From Pseudonocardia bannensis (GTDB lineage: Bacteria; Actinomycetota; Actinomycetes; Mycobacteriales; Pseudonocardiaceae): a stretch of DNA of 32,083 nt. The stretch spans positions 1 to 32,083 of the forward strand of contig NZ_JAAXKZ010000064.1 in the NCBI RefSeq assembly GCF_012911875.1. Direction: 5' to 3'. The notes beneath the pieces are model-generated. The model searched no databases and was not told where the DNA came from. It saw only the letters and a program-made list of their open reading frames with translations. The position numbers and the translations under genes are program-made. Shown here one piece after another: positions 1 to 6,627 of the stretch (positions are counted from its first letter, which is position 1; each line of letters starts with the position of its first letter).

Positions 1-159
1 GCCTGCGGGTGGTCACCGAGCGGACCGGCGCCCCCGGCCGCGGAGACACCCGCCGAGCCCCCCGCGGCCCAGGCCCAGGGCAACCGGCGCACCAAGAAGG
101 GCAAGCCCGTCATGCCCTCCTGGGACGAGGTGCTGCTGGGCGTGCGCGGGCAGCGCTAG
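1..159 (+). CDS. sepH: SepH septation protein, C-terminal end only
   Basis: Only the last 52 codons are in the window; the gene begins upstream. The reading frame runs from base 1 to a TAG at 157-159. It is Pro/Ala-rich and then ends in a basic stretch and the tail KKGKPVMPSWDEVLLGVR, which I recognise as the conserved C-terminus of SepH (DUF3071), an actinobacterial cell-division protein that acts with FtsZ at the septum. The N-terminal helix-turn-helix-like DUF3071 domain is not visible. The neighbours support the call: in M. tuberculosis the SepH gene Rv0883c is convergent with a DUF2537 membrane protein and an RNA methyltransferase, as here. Its stop overlaps the stop of the opposing gene by 4 bp through the palindrome CTAG. 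Confidence 0.8.
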   Translation, partial: ACGWSPSGPAPPAAETPAEPPAAQAQGNRRTKKGKPVMPSWDEVLLGVRGQR

Positions 160-707
160 CCCAGCAGGCCCGCCAGCAGGCACACCCAGGCGACCACCAG
201 CCCGGCCGCGGCCCCGAACGCGGGCCAGCGCCAGAACGGGGTGCGTCGCACCAGCCACAGCGACGGCGCCAGCCCGAACGCCACCAGCACGTTCGCCGGT
301 ATCCAGAGCAACCCGAACGCGTCCGCGAACGCCCGGCTGAGCATGATGTCGGCGATCGCGATGAGCACCGCGAAGAACGCCGAGACCGTCAGTCCGGTGG
401 CCCAGGGCGTCGCCGGCTCCGGCGCGAGCCGTGGCAGCGGGCCGGTGGCCCGGCCCCACACCTGCTCGGTCCGCCCGGTCACCGGATCGGTGAACTCCAC
501 CGGCCGGCCCAGCACCTCGGCGAGCCGGCCGGCGAGCTGCCGGCCCCGGCGGCGCACCAGGCTCTGCTCGGCCGGCCCGCCGTTCGTCCCGACCGTCGAC
601 GCGACGGTCGCCCACTCGGTCAGCGCCGTCTCGAGTTCCTCGGGCACCGCCGGATCGCCCGGCCGTCGATTCCCGGGCGACACCTGACCCCCCGCAGCGA
701 GGCGCAC
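156..707 (-). CDS. DUF2537 membrane protein with N-terminal extension
   Basis: 183 residues from a GTG start at 707. Function is unknown. The C-terminal ~95 residues carry three or four hydrophobic segments (about residues 105-122, 128-150 and 160-182) beginning with PWATGLTVSAF, which resembles the small actinobacterial DUF2537 membrane family. The N-terminal ~85 residues are soluble; they contain a helical stretch and a PVEFTDPVTGRTEQVW segment. The gene starts 4 bp after the stop of the RNA methyltransferase gene at 712-1524, so the two are probably co-transcribed. The equivalent M. tuberculosis gene (Rv0882, from memory) is about half as long, so the extension is lineage-specific or the true start lies further in: a GTG at 683 would give MSPGN as the N-terminus. 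Confidence 0.75.
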   Translation of the reverse strand: MRLAAGGQVSPGNRRPGDPAVPEELETALTEWATVASTVGTNGGPAEQSLVRRRGRQLAGRLAEVLGRPVEFTDPVTGRTEQVWGRATGPLPRLAPEPATPWATGLTVSAFFAVLIAIADIMLSRAFADAFGLLWIPANVLVAFGLAPSLWLVRRTPFWRWPAFGAAAGLVVAWVCLLAGLLG

Positions 708-711
708 CGCA

Positions 712-1524
712 TCAGATTACGGCCGGGGACACCGCGTGGAACGCGACCGCCGCGGCCGTTGCGACATTGAGAGAGTCGACACCCGTGGCCATCGGGATGC
801 GGACCCGTCGGTCGGCCGCGGCCAGCGCCTCGGGTGTCAGGCCCGGCCCCTCCGCGCCGAGGAGCAGGGCCACCCTGCAGCCGCTCAGCCCGGCCGCGGA
901 GATGCTCTCGGCGTCGGCGGCCGGAGTCAGGGCGGCCACCCGCAGCCCGGCGTCGCGCAGCAGGTCCAGCGACCCCGGCCAGTCACCGGGCAGGGTCGCG
1001 AACGGCACCCGCAGCACGTGTCCCATCGAGACCCGGACGCTGCGCCGGTACAGCGGATCGGCACATCGCGGGCCGAGCAGGACGCCGTCCACGCCGAGTG
1101 CGGCGGCGTTGCGGAACAGCGCGCCGAGGTTCTCGTGGTCGTTGACCCCCTCGAGCACAGCGATGACCCGGGCGCACCCGGCGAGCTCGCCGGGATCGGG
1201 GGCCGGAGCGCGGTCGGCCACCGCGAGCACCCCGCGGTTGAGATGGAAGCCGACGGCGGTGGCCATGGTGTCCGCGTCGGCCTCGTAGGCGGGCACGTCG
1301 AGGCCGGCGAGGTCGTCCGCGAGCTCCGCGAGCCGCCGCGGCACCCCGAGCAGCGAGCGCACCGGGTAGGGCGAGTCGATCAGCCGACGGACGACCACGA
1401 CCCCCTCGGCGATCACCAGGCCGCGGCCCCCGGGGCGGTCCGGCCTGCGGTCGGCGTTCGTCAGGTCCCGGTAGTCGTCGATGCGGGGGTCGTCCGGGTC
1501 CTGGATCGGGGTGATAGTGGCCAC
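712..1524 (-). CDS. TrmH/SpoU-family RNA 2'-O-methyltransferase
   Basis: 270 residues from a GTG start. The three SpoU motifs are present in order: EGVNDHENLGALFRNA (about 125-140, with the AdoMet-site Asn and catalytic-type Arg), LLGAEGPGL (about 222-230) and IPMATGVDSLNVATAAAV (about 244-261) with the conserved Asn-Val of the trefoil knot. An N-terminal substrate-binding region (residues 1-110) with the usual LIAEG-like segment (LVIAEGVVVVRRLI) precedes the knot. The family methylates the 2'-OH of rRNA or tRNA ribose with S-adenosylmethionine; which nucleotide cannot be told from sequence. It is probably first of a two-gene operon with the DUF2537 gene. No Shine-Dalgarno is evident before the GTG, so a leaderless transcript is possible. 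An ATG at 1534 is out of frame. Confidence 0.92.
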   Translation of the reverse strand: MATITPIQDPDDPRIDDYRDLTNADRRPDRPGGRGLVIAEGVVVVRRLIDSPYPVRSLLGVPRRLAELADDLAGLDVPAYEADADTMATAVGFHLNRGVLAVADRAPAPDPGELAGCARVIAVLEGVNDHENLGALFRNAAALGVDGVLLGPRCADPLYRRSVRVSMGHVLRVPFATLPGDWPGSLDLLRDAGLRVAALTPAADAESISAAGLSGCRVALLLGAEGPGLTPEALAAADRRVRIPMATGVDSLNVATAAAVAFHAVSPAVI

Positions 1525-1688
1525 GGGGGTGCATCGTTGCAGGCCGGCTAGGGCACCCCGGATTCCGTCATCCGGTCAGCCGGTACCGCACACATCGACG
1601 GTGTGTCACGGTGGATAGTCGCCCGACCGGCGTCGGTGCGCAGGCTCCGGCTCGTCCGGGCACGGGGGAGCAGGGAGGCAATTCACGC

Positions 1689-3197
1689 ATGGGCCAGGAC
1701 GTCGACCGGACCACGTTCAGTCGGCGGGACCGCCAGCGGTATCGAGCCAAGGTGCATCGTTGCCTCGACGCGCTGGCCGTGATGCTGCGAGAGCACCCGT
1801 TCGCCCAGGACGAGCCCATGACCGGGATCGAGGTGGAGCTCAACCTGGTCGACCGCGAGCTGCGGCCTGCGCTGACCGGGGCCGCGGTGCTCGACGCGAT
1901 CGGGTCCTCGGAGTTCCAGACCGAGCTCGGCCGGTGGAACATCGAGCTCAACCTGCCCCCGCGGCCACTGCCCGGTGACGAGTGGCGCCACCTCGAGCAC
2001 CACCTGCTCGACGAGCTGGCCGTGGCCCGCGCCAAGGCGCAGGACTGCACGTCGCGCCTGGTCATGATCGGGATCTTGCCCACGCTGGAGCGCGACCACC
2101 TCGTCGCGGAGGCCATCTCCGACGACGAGCGCTACGCGGTGCTCAACGAGCAGATGCTGACCGCTCGGGGTGAACCGATCCGCATCGACATCGCGGGGGA
2201 CGACCCGTCCGGCCGGCACAGCGTGGAGCCCGAACGGCTGGTCGCCGACTTCGACACGATCGCCCCGGAAGCGGCCTGCACGTCGATGCAGCTGCACCTG
2301 CAGGTGGCGCCCGGCGAGTTCGCCGCCTACTGGAACGCGGCGCAGTGCCTGGCCGGGGTTCAGCTCGCCGTCGGGGCGAACTCCCCGTTCCTGCTCGGTT
2401 CGCGCCTGTGGGCCGAGACCCGGATCCCGTTGTTCGGCCAGTCCTGCGACGTGCGCTCGGTCGAGTTGAGGAACCAGGGGGTCCGGCCGCGGGTGTGGTT
2501 CGGCGAGCGCTGGATCAACTCGATCCTCGACCTGTTCTCCGAGAACGCCCGCTACTTCCCCGGCCTGATGCCGGTCACGGAGGACACCGACCCGCTGGCC
2601 GACCTGGAGGCCGGCCGGGTCCCGGGGCTCGACGAGCTGCGACTGCACAACGGCACGATCTGGCGCTGGAACCGCCCGGTCTACGACATCGCCGACGGCT
2701 CCCCGCACGTCCGGGTGGAGAACCGGGTGCTGCCGGCCGGTCCCACCGCCGTCGACATGGTCGCCAACGCGCTGTTCTTCTACGGGCTGCTGCGCGTGCT
2801 CGTCGAGGCCGACCGGCCGCTGTGGAGCTCGATGTCGTTCGAGGCCGCCGAGGAGAACTTCACGACCGCCGCCCGGCACGGCATGGAGGGCCCGCTGTAC
2901 TGGCCCGGCTCCGGCTGGATCCGGCCCGACGAGCTGGTGCTGCGCAAGCTGCTCCCGCAGGCGCACGAGGGTCTGGCCCGGTGGGGTGTCAGCAGCGAGG
3001 TCACCGACCGCTACCTGTCGGTGATCGAGCGACGCTGCGTCACCCGGCGGACCGGGAGCGCCTGGCAGCTCGACGCGGTGGCCGCCCTCGAGGCCCGGGG
3101 CGCCGACCGGAGGACCGCGCTGCACGGCATGCTCGCGCGATACATGGAGGCCTCCGCGGCCAACGAGCCGGTGCACACCTGGCCCCTCCCCTCCTGA
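1689..3197 (+). CDS. GCS2-family glutamate-cysteine ligase-like protein
   Basis: 502 residues. I chose ATG 1689 because GGGAGG lies about 9 bases ahead; an in-frame ATG at 1611 has no such site. The protein has the GCS2 (carboxylate-amine ligase) signature: an N-terminal MTGIEVELNLVDRELRPA acid-rich ATP/metal motif (about residues 41-58), a SMQLHLQV strand (about 200), and LHNGTIWRWNRPVYD followed by HVRVENRVLPAGPT (about 318-350), typical of the longer ~500-residue actinobacterial subgroup. Enzymes of the fold join the gamma-carboxyl of glutamate to an amine using ATP. Actinomycetes of this kind normally use mycothiol rather than glutathione, so the real substrate is open; gamma-glutamyl ligation to another amine is equally possible. 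The gene is monocistronic: the next ~500 bp are non-coding. The 164-bp divergent region before it also serves the RNA methyltransferase gene. Confidence 0.85.
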   Translation: MGQDVDRTTFSRRDRQRYRAKVHRCLDALAVMLREHPFAQDEPMTGIEVELNLVDRELRPALTGAAVLDAIGSSEFQTELGRWNIELNLPPRPLPGDEWRHLEHHLLDELAVARAKAQDCTSRLVMIGILPTLERDHLVAEAISDDERYAVLNEQMLTARGEPIRIDIAGDDPSGRHSVEPERLVADFDTIAPEAACTSMQLHLQVAPGEFAAYWNAAQCLAGVQLAVGANSPFLLGSRLWAETRIPLFGQSCDVRSVELRNQGVRPRVWFGERWINSILDLFSENARYFPGLMPVTEDTDPLADLEAGRVPGLDELRLHNGTIWRWNRPVYDIADGSPHVRVENRVLPAGPTAVDMVANALFFYGLLRVLVEADRPLWSSMSFEAAEENFTTAARHGMEGPLYWPGSGWIRPDELVLRKLLPQAHEGLARWGVSSEVTDRYLSVIERRCVTRRTGSAWQLDAVAALEARGADRRTALHGMLARYMEASAANEPVHTWPLPS

Positions 3198-3201
3198 CTG
3201 T

Positions 3202-3330
3202 GAGTCGCGGTAGCCCGCGCGCGAGTCGCGGCAAATCCGCGCGCGAGTGGCGGTAGATCCGCGCGCGAGTCGCAGACCTTCTCCGCGAGTCGCGGTAGAT
3301 CTGCGCGCGAGTCGCGGTAGATCTGCGCCG
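3202..3330 (+). repeat. Six-unit tandem repeat of about 22 bp
   Basis: Six head-to-tail units begin at 3202, 3223, 3245, 3267, 3287 and 3309 (lengths 21, 22, 22, 20, 22, 22). The unit is GAGTCGCGGTAGATCYGCGC with two more bases (GC). Units 3, 5 and 6 match closely, unit 2 has CAAATC for TAGATC, and unit 4 is the most diverged. Across each join is an odd-length palindrome, CGCGA-G-TCGCG. The array starts 4 bp after the stop of the GCS2 gene and runs into a hairpin. No open reading frame runs through it in a credible codon pattern. Confidence 0.9.
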
Positions 3331-3369
3331 GCCGGGCGCGCAGGCCGCGCTCCGGGGCACGCCCGGCCG
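3329..3369. terminator. Putative terminator hairpin after the repeat array
   Basis: A perfect 10-bp inverted repeat, CGGCCGGGCG at 3329-3338 and CGCCCGGCCG at 3360-3369, encloses a 21-base loop. No T-run follows. It lies at the end of the tandem repeat and could end transcription from the GCS2 gene. The long loop makes this only moderate. Confidence 0.45.
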
Positions 3370-3645
3370 CGACAGGGGCCGGACCGCCCCGACCGTCGCC
3401 ACTGATCGCCGGTCACCGGCCTCACACCTCCCGGATTCACCATCGCGAATGCCGGTCGCGTTCGGCCTCCCACGCCGGGCGGCCGCTCCTACATTCGATC
3501 CGTCCTGGTGATGGCGATCAGCTCTGGGCCGCCCAGCACTCCGCCACCGCCATCGCCCGCCCCGGCCCGACCGGGGCCAGCCAGCCGTGGCGCACCCGGC
3601 CCACCCGCCGGGTGCCGATGGCGCACGCCCGCAGACGGGGGAACC
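3370..3645. other. Non-coding spacer upstream of the secretion operon
   Basis: I see no convincing gene here. Open frames on both strands are proline/arginine-rich shadows of the GC bias. The stretch must hold the promoter of the nine-gene operon. A TACATT hexamer at 3490-3495 is the best -10 candidate, but no clear -35 partner stands at the right distance. Confidence 0.4.
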
Positions 3646-3702
3646 ATGTCCGAGCCATCCACCGGCACCACCTGCGTCTCCCGTCCCGGCCGGGACGGGT
3701 GA
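3646..3702 (+). CDS. Possible 18-residue leader peptide
   Basis: ATG 3646 follows a GGGGGAA purine run by four to five bases and opens an 18-codon frame rich in Ser, Thr, Gly and Arg with one Cys. It ends with TGA at 3700-3702, six bases before the GTG of the first operon gene, and the same TGAGGAG string supplies that gene's ribosome site. That layout would suit translational coupling or a regulatory uORF. It has no recognisable family and could be chance. Confidence 0.3.
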   Translation: MSEPSTGTTCVSRPGRDG

Positions 3703-3708
3703 GGAGCG

Positions 3709-4602
3709 GTGGCCCGCTTCCGGCTCTTCGGACGTCCCGCCCCGGTCTCGCCCGGCTCGGCGCCCTGGATCCCCGAGGGCACCTCACCCGGCTACGGCTC
3801 ACCCCGTTACGGCCCACCGGGGCCGGGGTGGAGCGCCGGCCCACCCGTGACGCACGGCCCGTGGACCGCCCCGCCGGACGTCGCCGGTCCCGCGAACGAC
3901 CGCGGTGGCCCCGCCACCCGGGCCGCCCGGCCCGCCCGGCGCCCGATCCGGACGGAGGACGTGCTCGCGCCCGACCCGATCGACGACCTACCGACGGACC
4001 CGCACGGTTTCCCCCCGATCGGTGACGCCGACCCGTCGCCTCCGGGATTCGGGGACCCGCCGTCCCCGCCACATCCCGCCGAGGCGGCGGCGCTGGCCGG
4101 TGCGTTCGCCGTCGACTACCTGTCCTGGGACGAGGACGACCCGGCCCGCCGCGGCCTCGTCCTCGCCGACTACCTGCCCGTACCCGGTGGCGACCCGGCG
4201 CGGCTGGGCTGGTCCGGACGCGGGCGGCAGCGCGCCGAGTTCGCCCTGCCCGGGCTGGTCCGGCCCGACGGCGACGGGCGGGTGCTGGTGGACGTCCGCG
4301 TCCGGGTCACCCCCTACCGCCGGGTGGGCGGGCGCGGCGATCCCCCCGTCGAGCCGGAGCCGGAGATCGTCGGGATCCCGGCCGTCGCGCCGGCGCCGAG
4401 CGGCCGCGGCTGGCGCAGCCTGGCCTCCCACTGGATCCGCATCAGCGTGCCGATCGCCCTCGACGCCGGCCGCCTGGTCGTCGACGCGTGGGAGGAGACC
4501 CTGGGCGAGGACGAGCCGCCGCCCGCCGACCGAGCCGACTTGACCGACCCCACCCTGGACGACGACGCATCCGTCGCCGGGCGCACCGGCGGCGCGTGGT
4601 GA
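3709..4602 (+). CDS. Soluble TcpC/NTF2-like protein, first gene of T4SS-like operon
   Basis: 297 residues from a GTG start with GAGGAG just ahead. Residues 1-120 are Pro/Gly-rich and probably disordered. Residues ~122-275 look folded: an AAALAGAFAVDYLSWDEDD helix, an LGWSGRGRQRAEFALPGLV strand pair, VLVDVRVRVTPYRR, and a WRSLASHWIRISVPIALDAG segment. This helix-plus-strands order resembles the NTF2-like C-domain of TcpC/VirB8 conjugation proteins, but there is no membrane helix. The acidic tail (~276-297) is followed by a 4-bp GTGA overlap with the next gene. I infer a soluble scaffold of the secretion machine; the family is not firmly identified and hypothetical protein is the safe label. 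Confidence 0.7.
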   Translation: MARFRLFGRPAPVSPGSAPWIPEGTSPGYGSPRYGPPGPGWSAGPPVTHGPWTAPPDVAGPANDRGGPATRAARPARRPIRTEDVLAPDPIDDLPTDPHGFPPIGDADPSPPGFGDPPSPPHPAEAAALAGAFAVDYLSWDEDDPARRGLVLADYLPVPGGDPARLGWSGRGRQRAEFALPGLVRPDGDGRVLVDVRVRVTPYRRVGGRGDPPVEPEPEIVGIPAVAPAPSGRGWRSLASHWIRISVPIALDAGRLVVDAWEETLGEDEPPPADRADLTDPTLDDDASVAGRTGGAW

Positions 4603-5273
4603 CCGGCCTGCATCCCCCGGTGGTCGCCGGCGTCGCGGGCGGCGTCGGGACGACGACGGTGGCCGTCGCGCTGCGCGGGCACGACGCCGGCCGCGGCGTC
4701 GACACCCGCACCGACGTGGTGGTCTGCCGCTGCACCGGGGATTCGCTGCGCTGCGCGGCCGCGCTCGCCGACCGGTTCGGGCCCGGCCCGCGCCCGGTGC
4801 TGGCGGTGACCGCGGACGGCGCCGTGCCCACCCGAGGGCCGTTGCACGCGCGGCTGCGGATGATCGAACCCCAGTTCGCCGCGCTCGTCGTACTGCCGCG
4901 CGTGGGCCGCTGGCGCGAACTCACCGACCCGCTCACCGAGGCTGCGGGGCTGTTCGCCCAGCCGGTCGAGGAGCTGCCCCGCTCGCTCCGCGCCTACGTC
5001 ATGGCACTGCGCCGGCTGGCGAGCGCTGTCGCCGCAACCGGCCGGCTCCGCCAGGACGACCCGCGGCCTCGGCGCTCCGACGCGCCGATCCACCAGCACG
5101 AGCCGCCACCGGTGCCGGCCCGCGGACGCGTCCGGCCGGGGCGCGGCGTCCGCATCGTGCCGCCCACCGAGCGCGTCGACGCCGATGTGCCGCGGCGATC
5201 CGCCCGGCTCGCCGAACCCCGCCGCCCCGACGGCCCGTCCCCGATCGCCGCACTGAACGGAGCACGACCATGA
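4599..5273 (+). CDS. MinD/ParA-like protein with degenerate P-loop
   Basis: 224 residues. The GTG start at 4599 overlaps the previous stop by 4 bp (GTGA), which fixes the start better than earlier in-frame codons inside the upstream gene. The N-terminus reads PPVVAGVAGGVGTTTVAVAL, the shape of a deviant Walker A loop of the MinD/ParA class, but the lysines of KGGxGKT are absent. Strands DVVVCRCTG and PVLAVTADG follow with a helix between, as in a Rossmann-like fold; a Walker B aspartate is not obvious. The last ~55 residues are Arg/Pro-rich and probably unstructured. Its position at the start of a secretion operon fits an assembly or septum-tracking factor, but ATP hydrolysis is doubtful. Function unknown. 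Confidence 0.75.
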   Translation: MTGLHPPVVAGVAGGVGTTTVAVALRGHDAGRGVDTRTDVVVCRCTGDSLRCAAALADRFGPGPRPVLAVTADGAVPTRGPLHARLRMIEPQFAALVVLPRVGRWRELTDPLTEAAGLFAQPVEELPRSLRAYVMALRRLASAVAATGRLRQDDPRPRRSDAPIHQHEPPPVPARGRVRPGRGVRIVPPTERVDADVPRRSARLAEPRRPDGPSPIAALNGARP

Positions 5274-5515
5274 GCATCGCAATCGGGCTGGCCGGCGCCA
5301 CCGATCTCGTCACCGGATGGCTGGAACGGGGCGTACCGGCCGCGGGCGCCCTGGCCCTGCTGGTGTGCGCCGGCCTGGTCGTGGTGGGCCGGCGCCGGCG
5401 CAGCACCCTGGCCCAGGACGGCCTGGTCGGCGCGACGTGGGTACTCGGCGGTCTCGCGCTCGCCGCGGGGGCCGCGGCCCTCGTCGGAGTGGTGGCCGGG
5501 ACGGTCGCCGGATGA
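5270..5515 (+). CDS. Small two-helix membrane protein (VirB2/pilin-like candidate)
   Basis: 81 residues; ATG 5270 overlaps the previous stop (ATGA). Two hydrophobic helices are visible, about residues 24-43 and 52-77, separated by a short basic loop GRRRRS. Size, two helices, and location directly before a VirB6-like gene match VirB2/TrbC-type pilins or PrgI-like partners of VirB4. There is no cleavable signal peptide of the usual form. The identification is by position and topology only. Confidence 0.75.
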   Translation: MSIAIGLAGATDLVTGWLERGVPAAGALALLVCAGLVVVGRRRRSTLAQDGLVGATWVLGGLALAAGAAALVGVVAGTVAG

Positions 5516-6627
5516 CCGGGCCGAACCCCACCGCCGAACCGGGGTCGGCGTTCATCGCGATCGTCGAGTCGGCAGCCCGGGCCGCGTCCTCGATGGCCGC
5601 TGAGGCGGCGGCCGCCTTCGCCGTGCCCAGTGCAGGGCTCGACCAGCCTGCCGTCGCAGGCTCGCAGTCCGTGCTGCGGCCGTTGCTGCTCGGGGTGCTC
5701 ACCACCGCGGTGCTGGTGCAGTCGATCCGCATCGTGGTGCTCCGTCGCGGCGAGCCGCTCGTCGCGGTGGCGACCGGGCTCGCGCGGTTCGTCCTGGCCA
5801 CCGCCCTGGGGACGGCCGTGCTGCAGGCCGCGCTGGTCACGGGGGACGCGATCGCGGCGGCGCTGCTGGGGCCGGGCCCCGGCGCGGCGGGTGCGGTCGG
5901 CGCCCTGACGGCCGAGCGGGTCGCCGGCCGCGACGGGCTGGCCGAGCCCTTCCTGCTGCTGCTCGCGTCGGTGTGCGTGCTGCTGCTCGCCGCCGCGCTG
6001 TGGATGACGCTTCTCGTACGTCAGATCGCGTTGCTCACGATCGCCGCGGTGCTGCCGCTGGCCGCCGCCGGGTCGCTCACCGCCGGGACCCGCGGATGGC
6101 TGGTCCGGCTCGCGCCGTGGGCCGGTGCGCTCGTCGTCCACAAGCCGGCGGCCGCCCTGGTGTTCACGGTGGGGGCCGGTTGCCTGGGCTCCCCCGAGGC
6201 CCCGACAGGGGTGGGCGGCGTCCTCGCCGGCATCGTGGTGCTGGGCCTCGCGGTCGCGGTGCTGCCGGCGGCGCTGCGGCTGCTGTCGTGGTCCTCGATC
6301 CGGATGGCCGGTGGGTGGCCGGCGCCGGGGCGGGCCGCCCCGGCCGGAGCCGTCGGGGCGGTCCGGTTCACCAGGCACGGCCAGGGCGCGGGCGCGGTGG
6401 CGCTGGCCGGGTTCATCGAGCACACGGGCCCGGGCGCCACCGGCGCGCGACCCGCACCACCTGCGTTCGTCCCGTGGGCGCCCGACCCGCTGCCCGCCCC
6501 CGACCCCGGGCGTCGTACGGCCTACGCGGGCGGGTCGCCGGATCCGTCCCCGCGAGTCGCGCGGTCCGGCCACCGGGACCCGGGAGCTCCGCACCTGGGG
6601 CGCCCCGCGCTCGAGGTGGCCCGGTGA
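5512..6627 (+). CDS. VirB6/TrbL-like polytopic membrane protein
   Basis: 371 residues from ATG 5512, overlapping the previous stop by 4 bp. A short N-terminal region (1-55) is followed by about six hydrophobic stretches: roughly 57-75, 85-115, 140-165, 168-185, 195-225 and 235-260. The soluble, Pro/Ala-rich tail (about 265-371) is cytoplasmic or extracellular. The pattern of many helices plus a long loose tail matches the VirB6/TrbL channel family seen in actinobacterial conjugation loci beside SCO6880-type genes. Sequence motifs in this family are weak, so the call leans on topology and on its partners. It would form the inner-membrane channel of the machine. Confidence 0.75.
   Translation: MTGPNPTAEPGSAFIAIVESAARAASSMAAEAAAAFAVPSAGLDQPAVAGSQSVLRPLLLGVLTTAVLVQSIRIVVLRRGEPLVAVATGLARFVLATALGTAVLQAALVTGDAIAAALLGPGPGAAGAVGALTAERVAGRDGLAEPFLLLLASVCVLLLAAALWMTLLVRQIALLTIAAVLPLAAAGSLTAGTRGWLVRLAPWAGALVVHKPAAALVFTVGAGCLGSPEAPTGVGGVLAGIVVLGLAVAVLPAALRLLSWSSIRMAGGWPAPGRAAPAGAVGAVRFTRHGQGAGAVALAGFIEHTGPGATGARPAPPAFVPWAPDPLPAPDPGRRTAYAGGSPDPSPRVARSGHRDPGAPHLGRPALEVAR

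Noticed and set aside
1528-1763. A 12-13 base string (GTGCATCGTTGC) occurring near 1529 and again near 1751
   Set aside because: Only two copies, one inside the GCS2 coding frame; no palindrome or further copies, so probably chance.
3202-3330. Tandem repeat as a CRISPR array
   Set aside because: Units follow each other directly with no unique spacers and no cas genes nearby.
3508-3702. A 64-codon plus-strand frame covering the leader peptide
   Set aside because: Upstream of ATG 3646 it is low-complexity Pro/Ala/Ser with no start site; only the last 18 codons have a plausible ribosome site.
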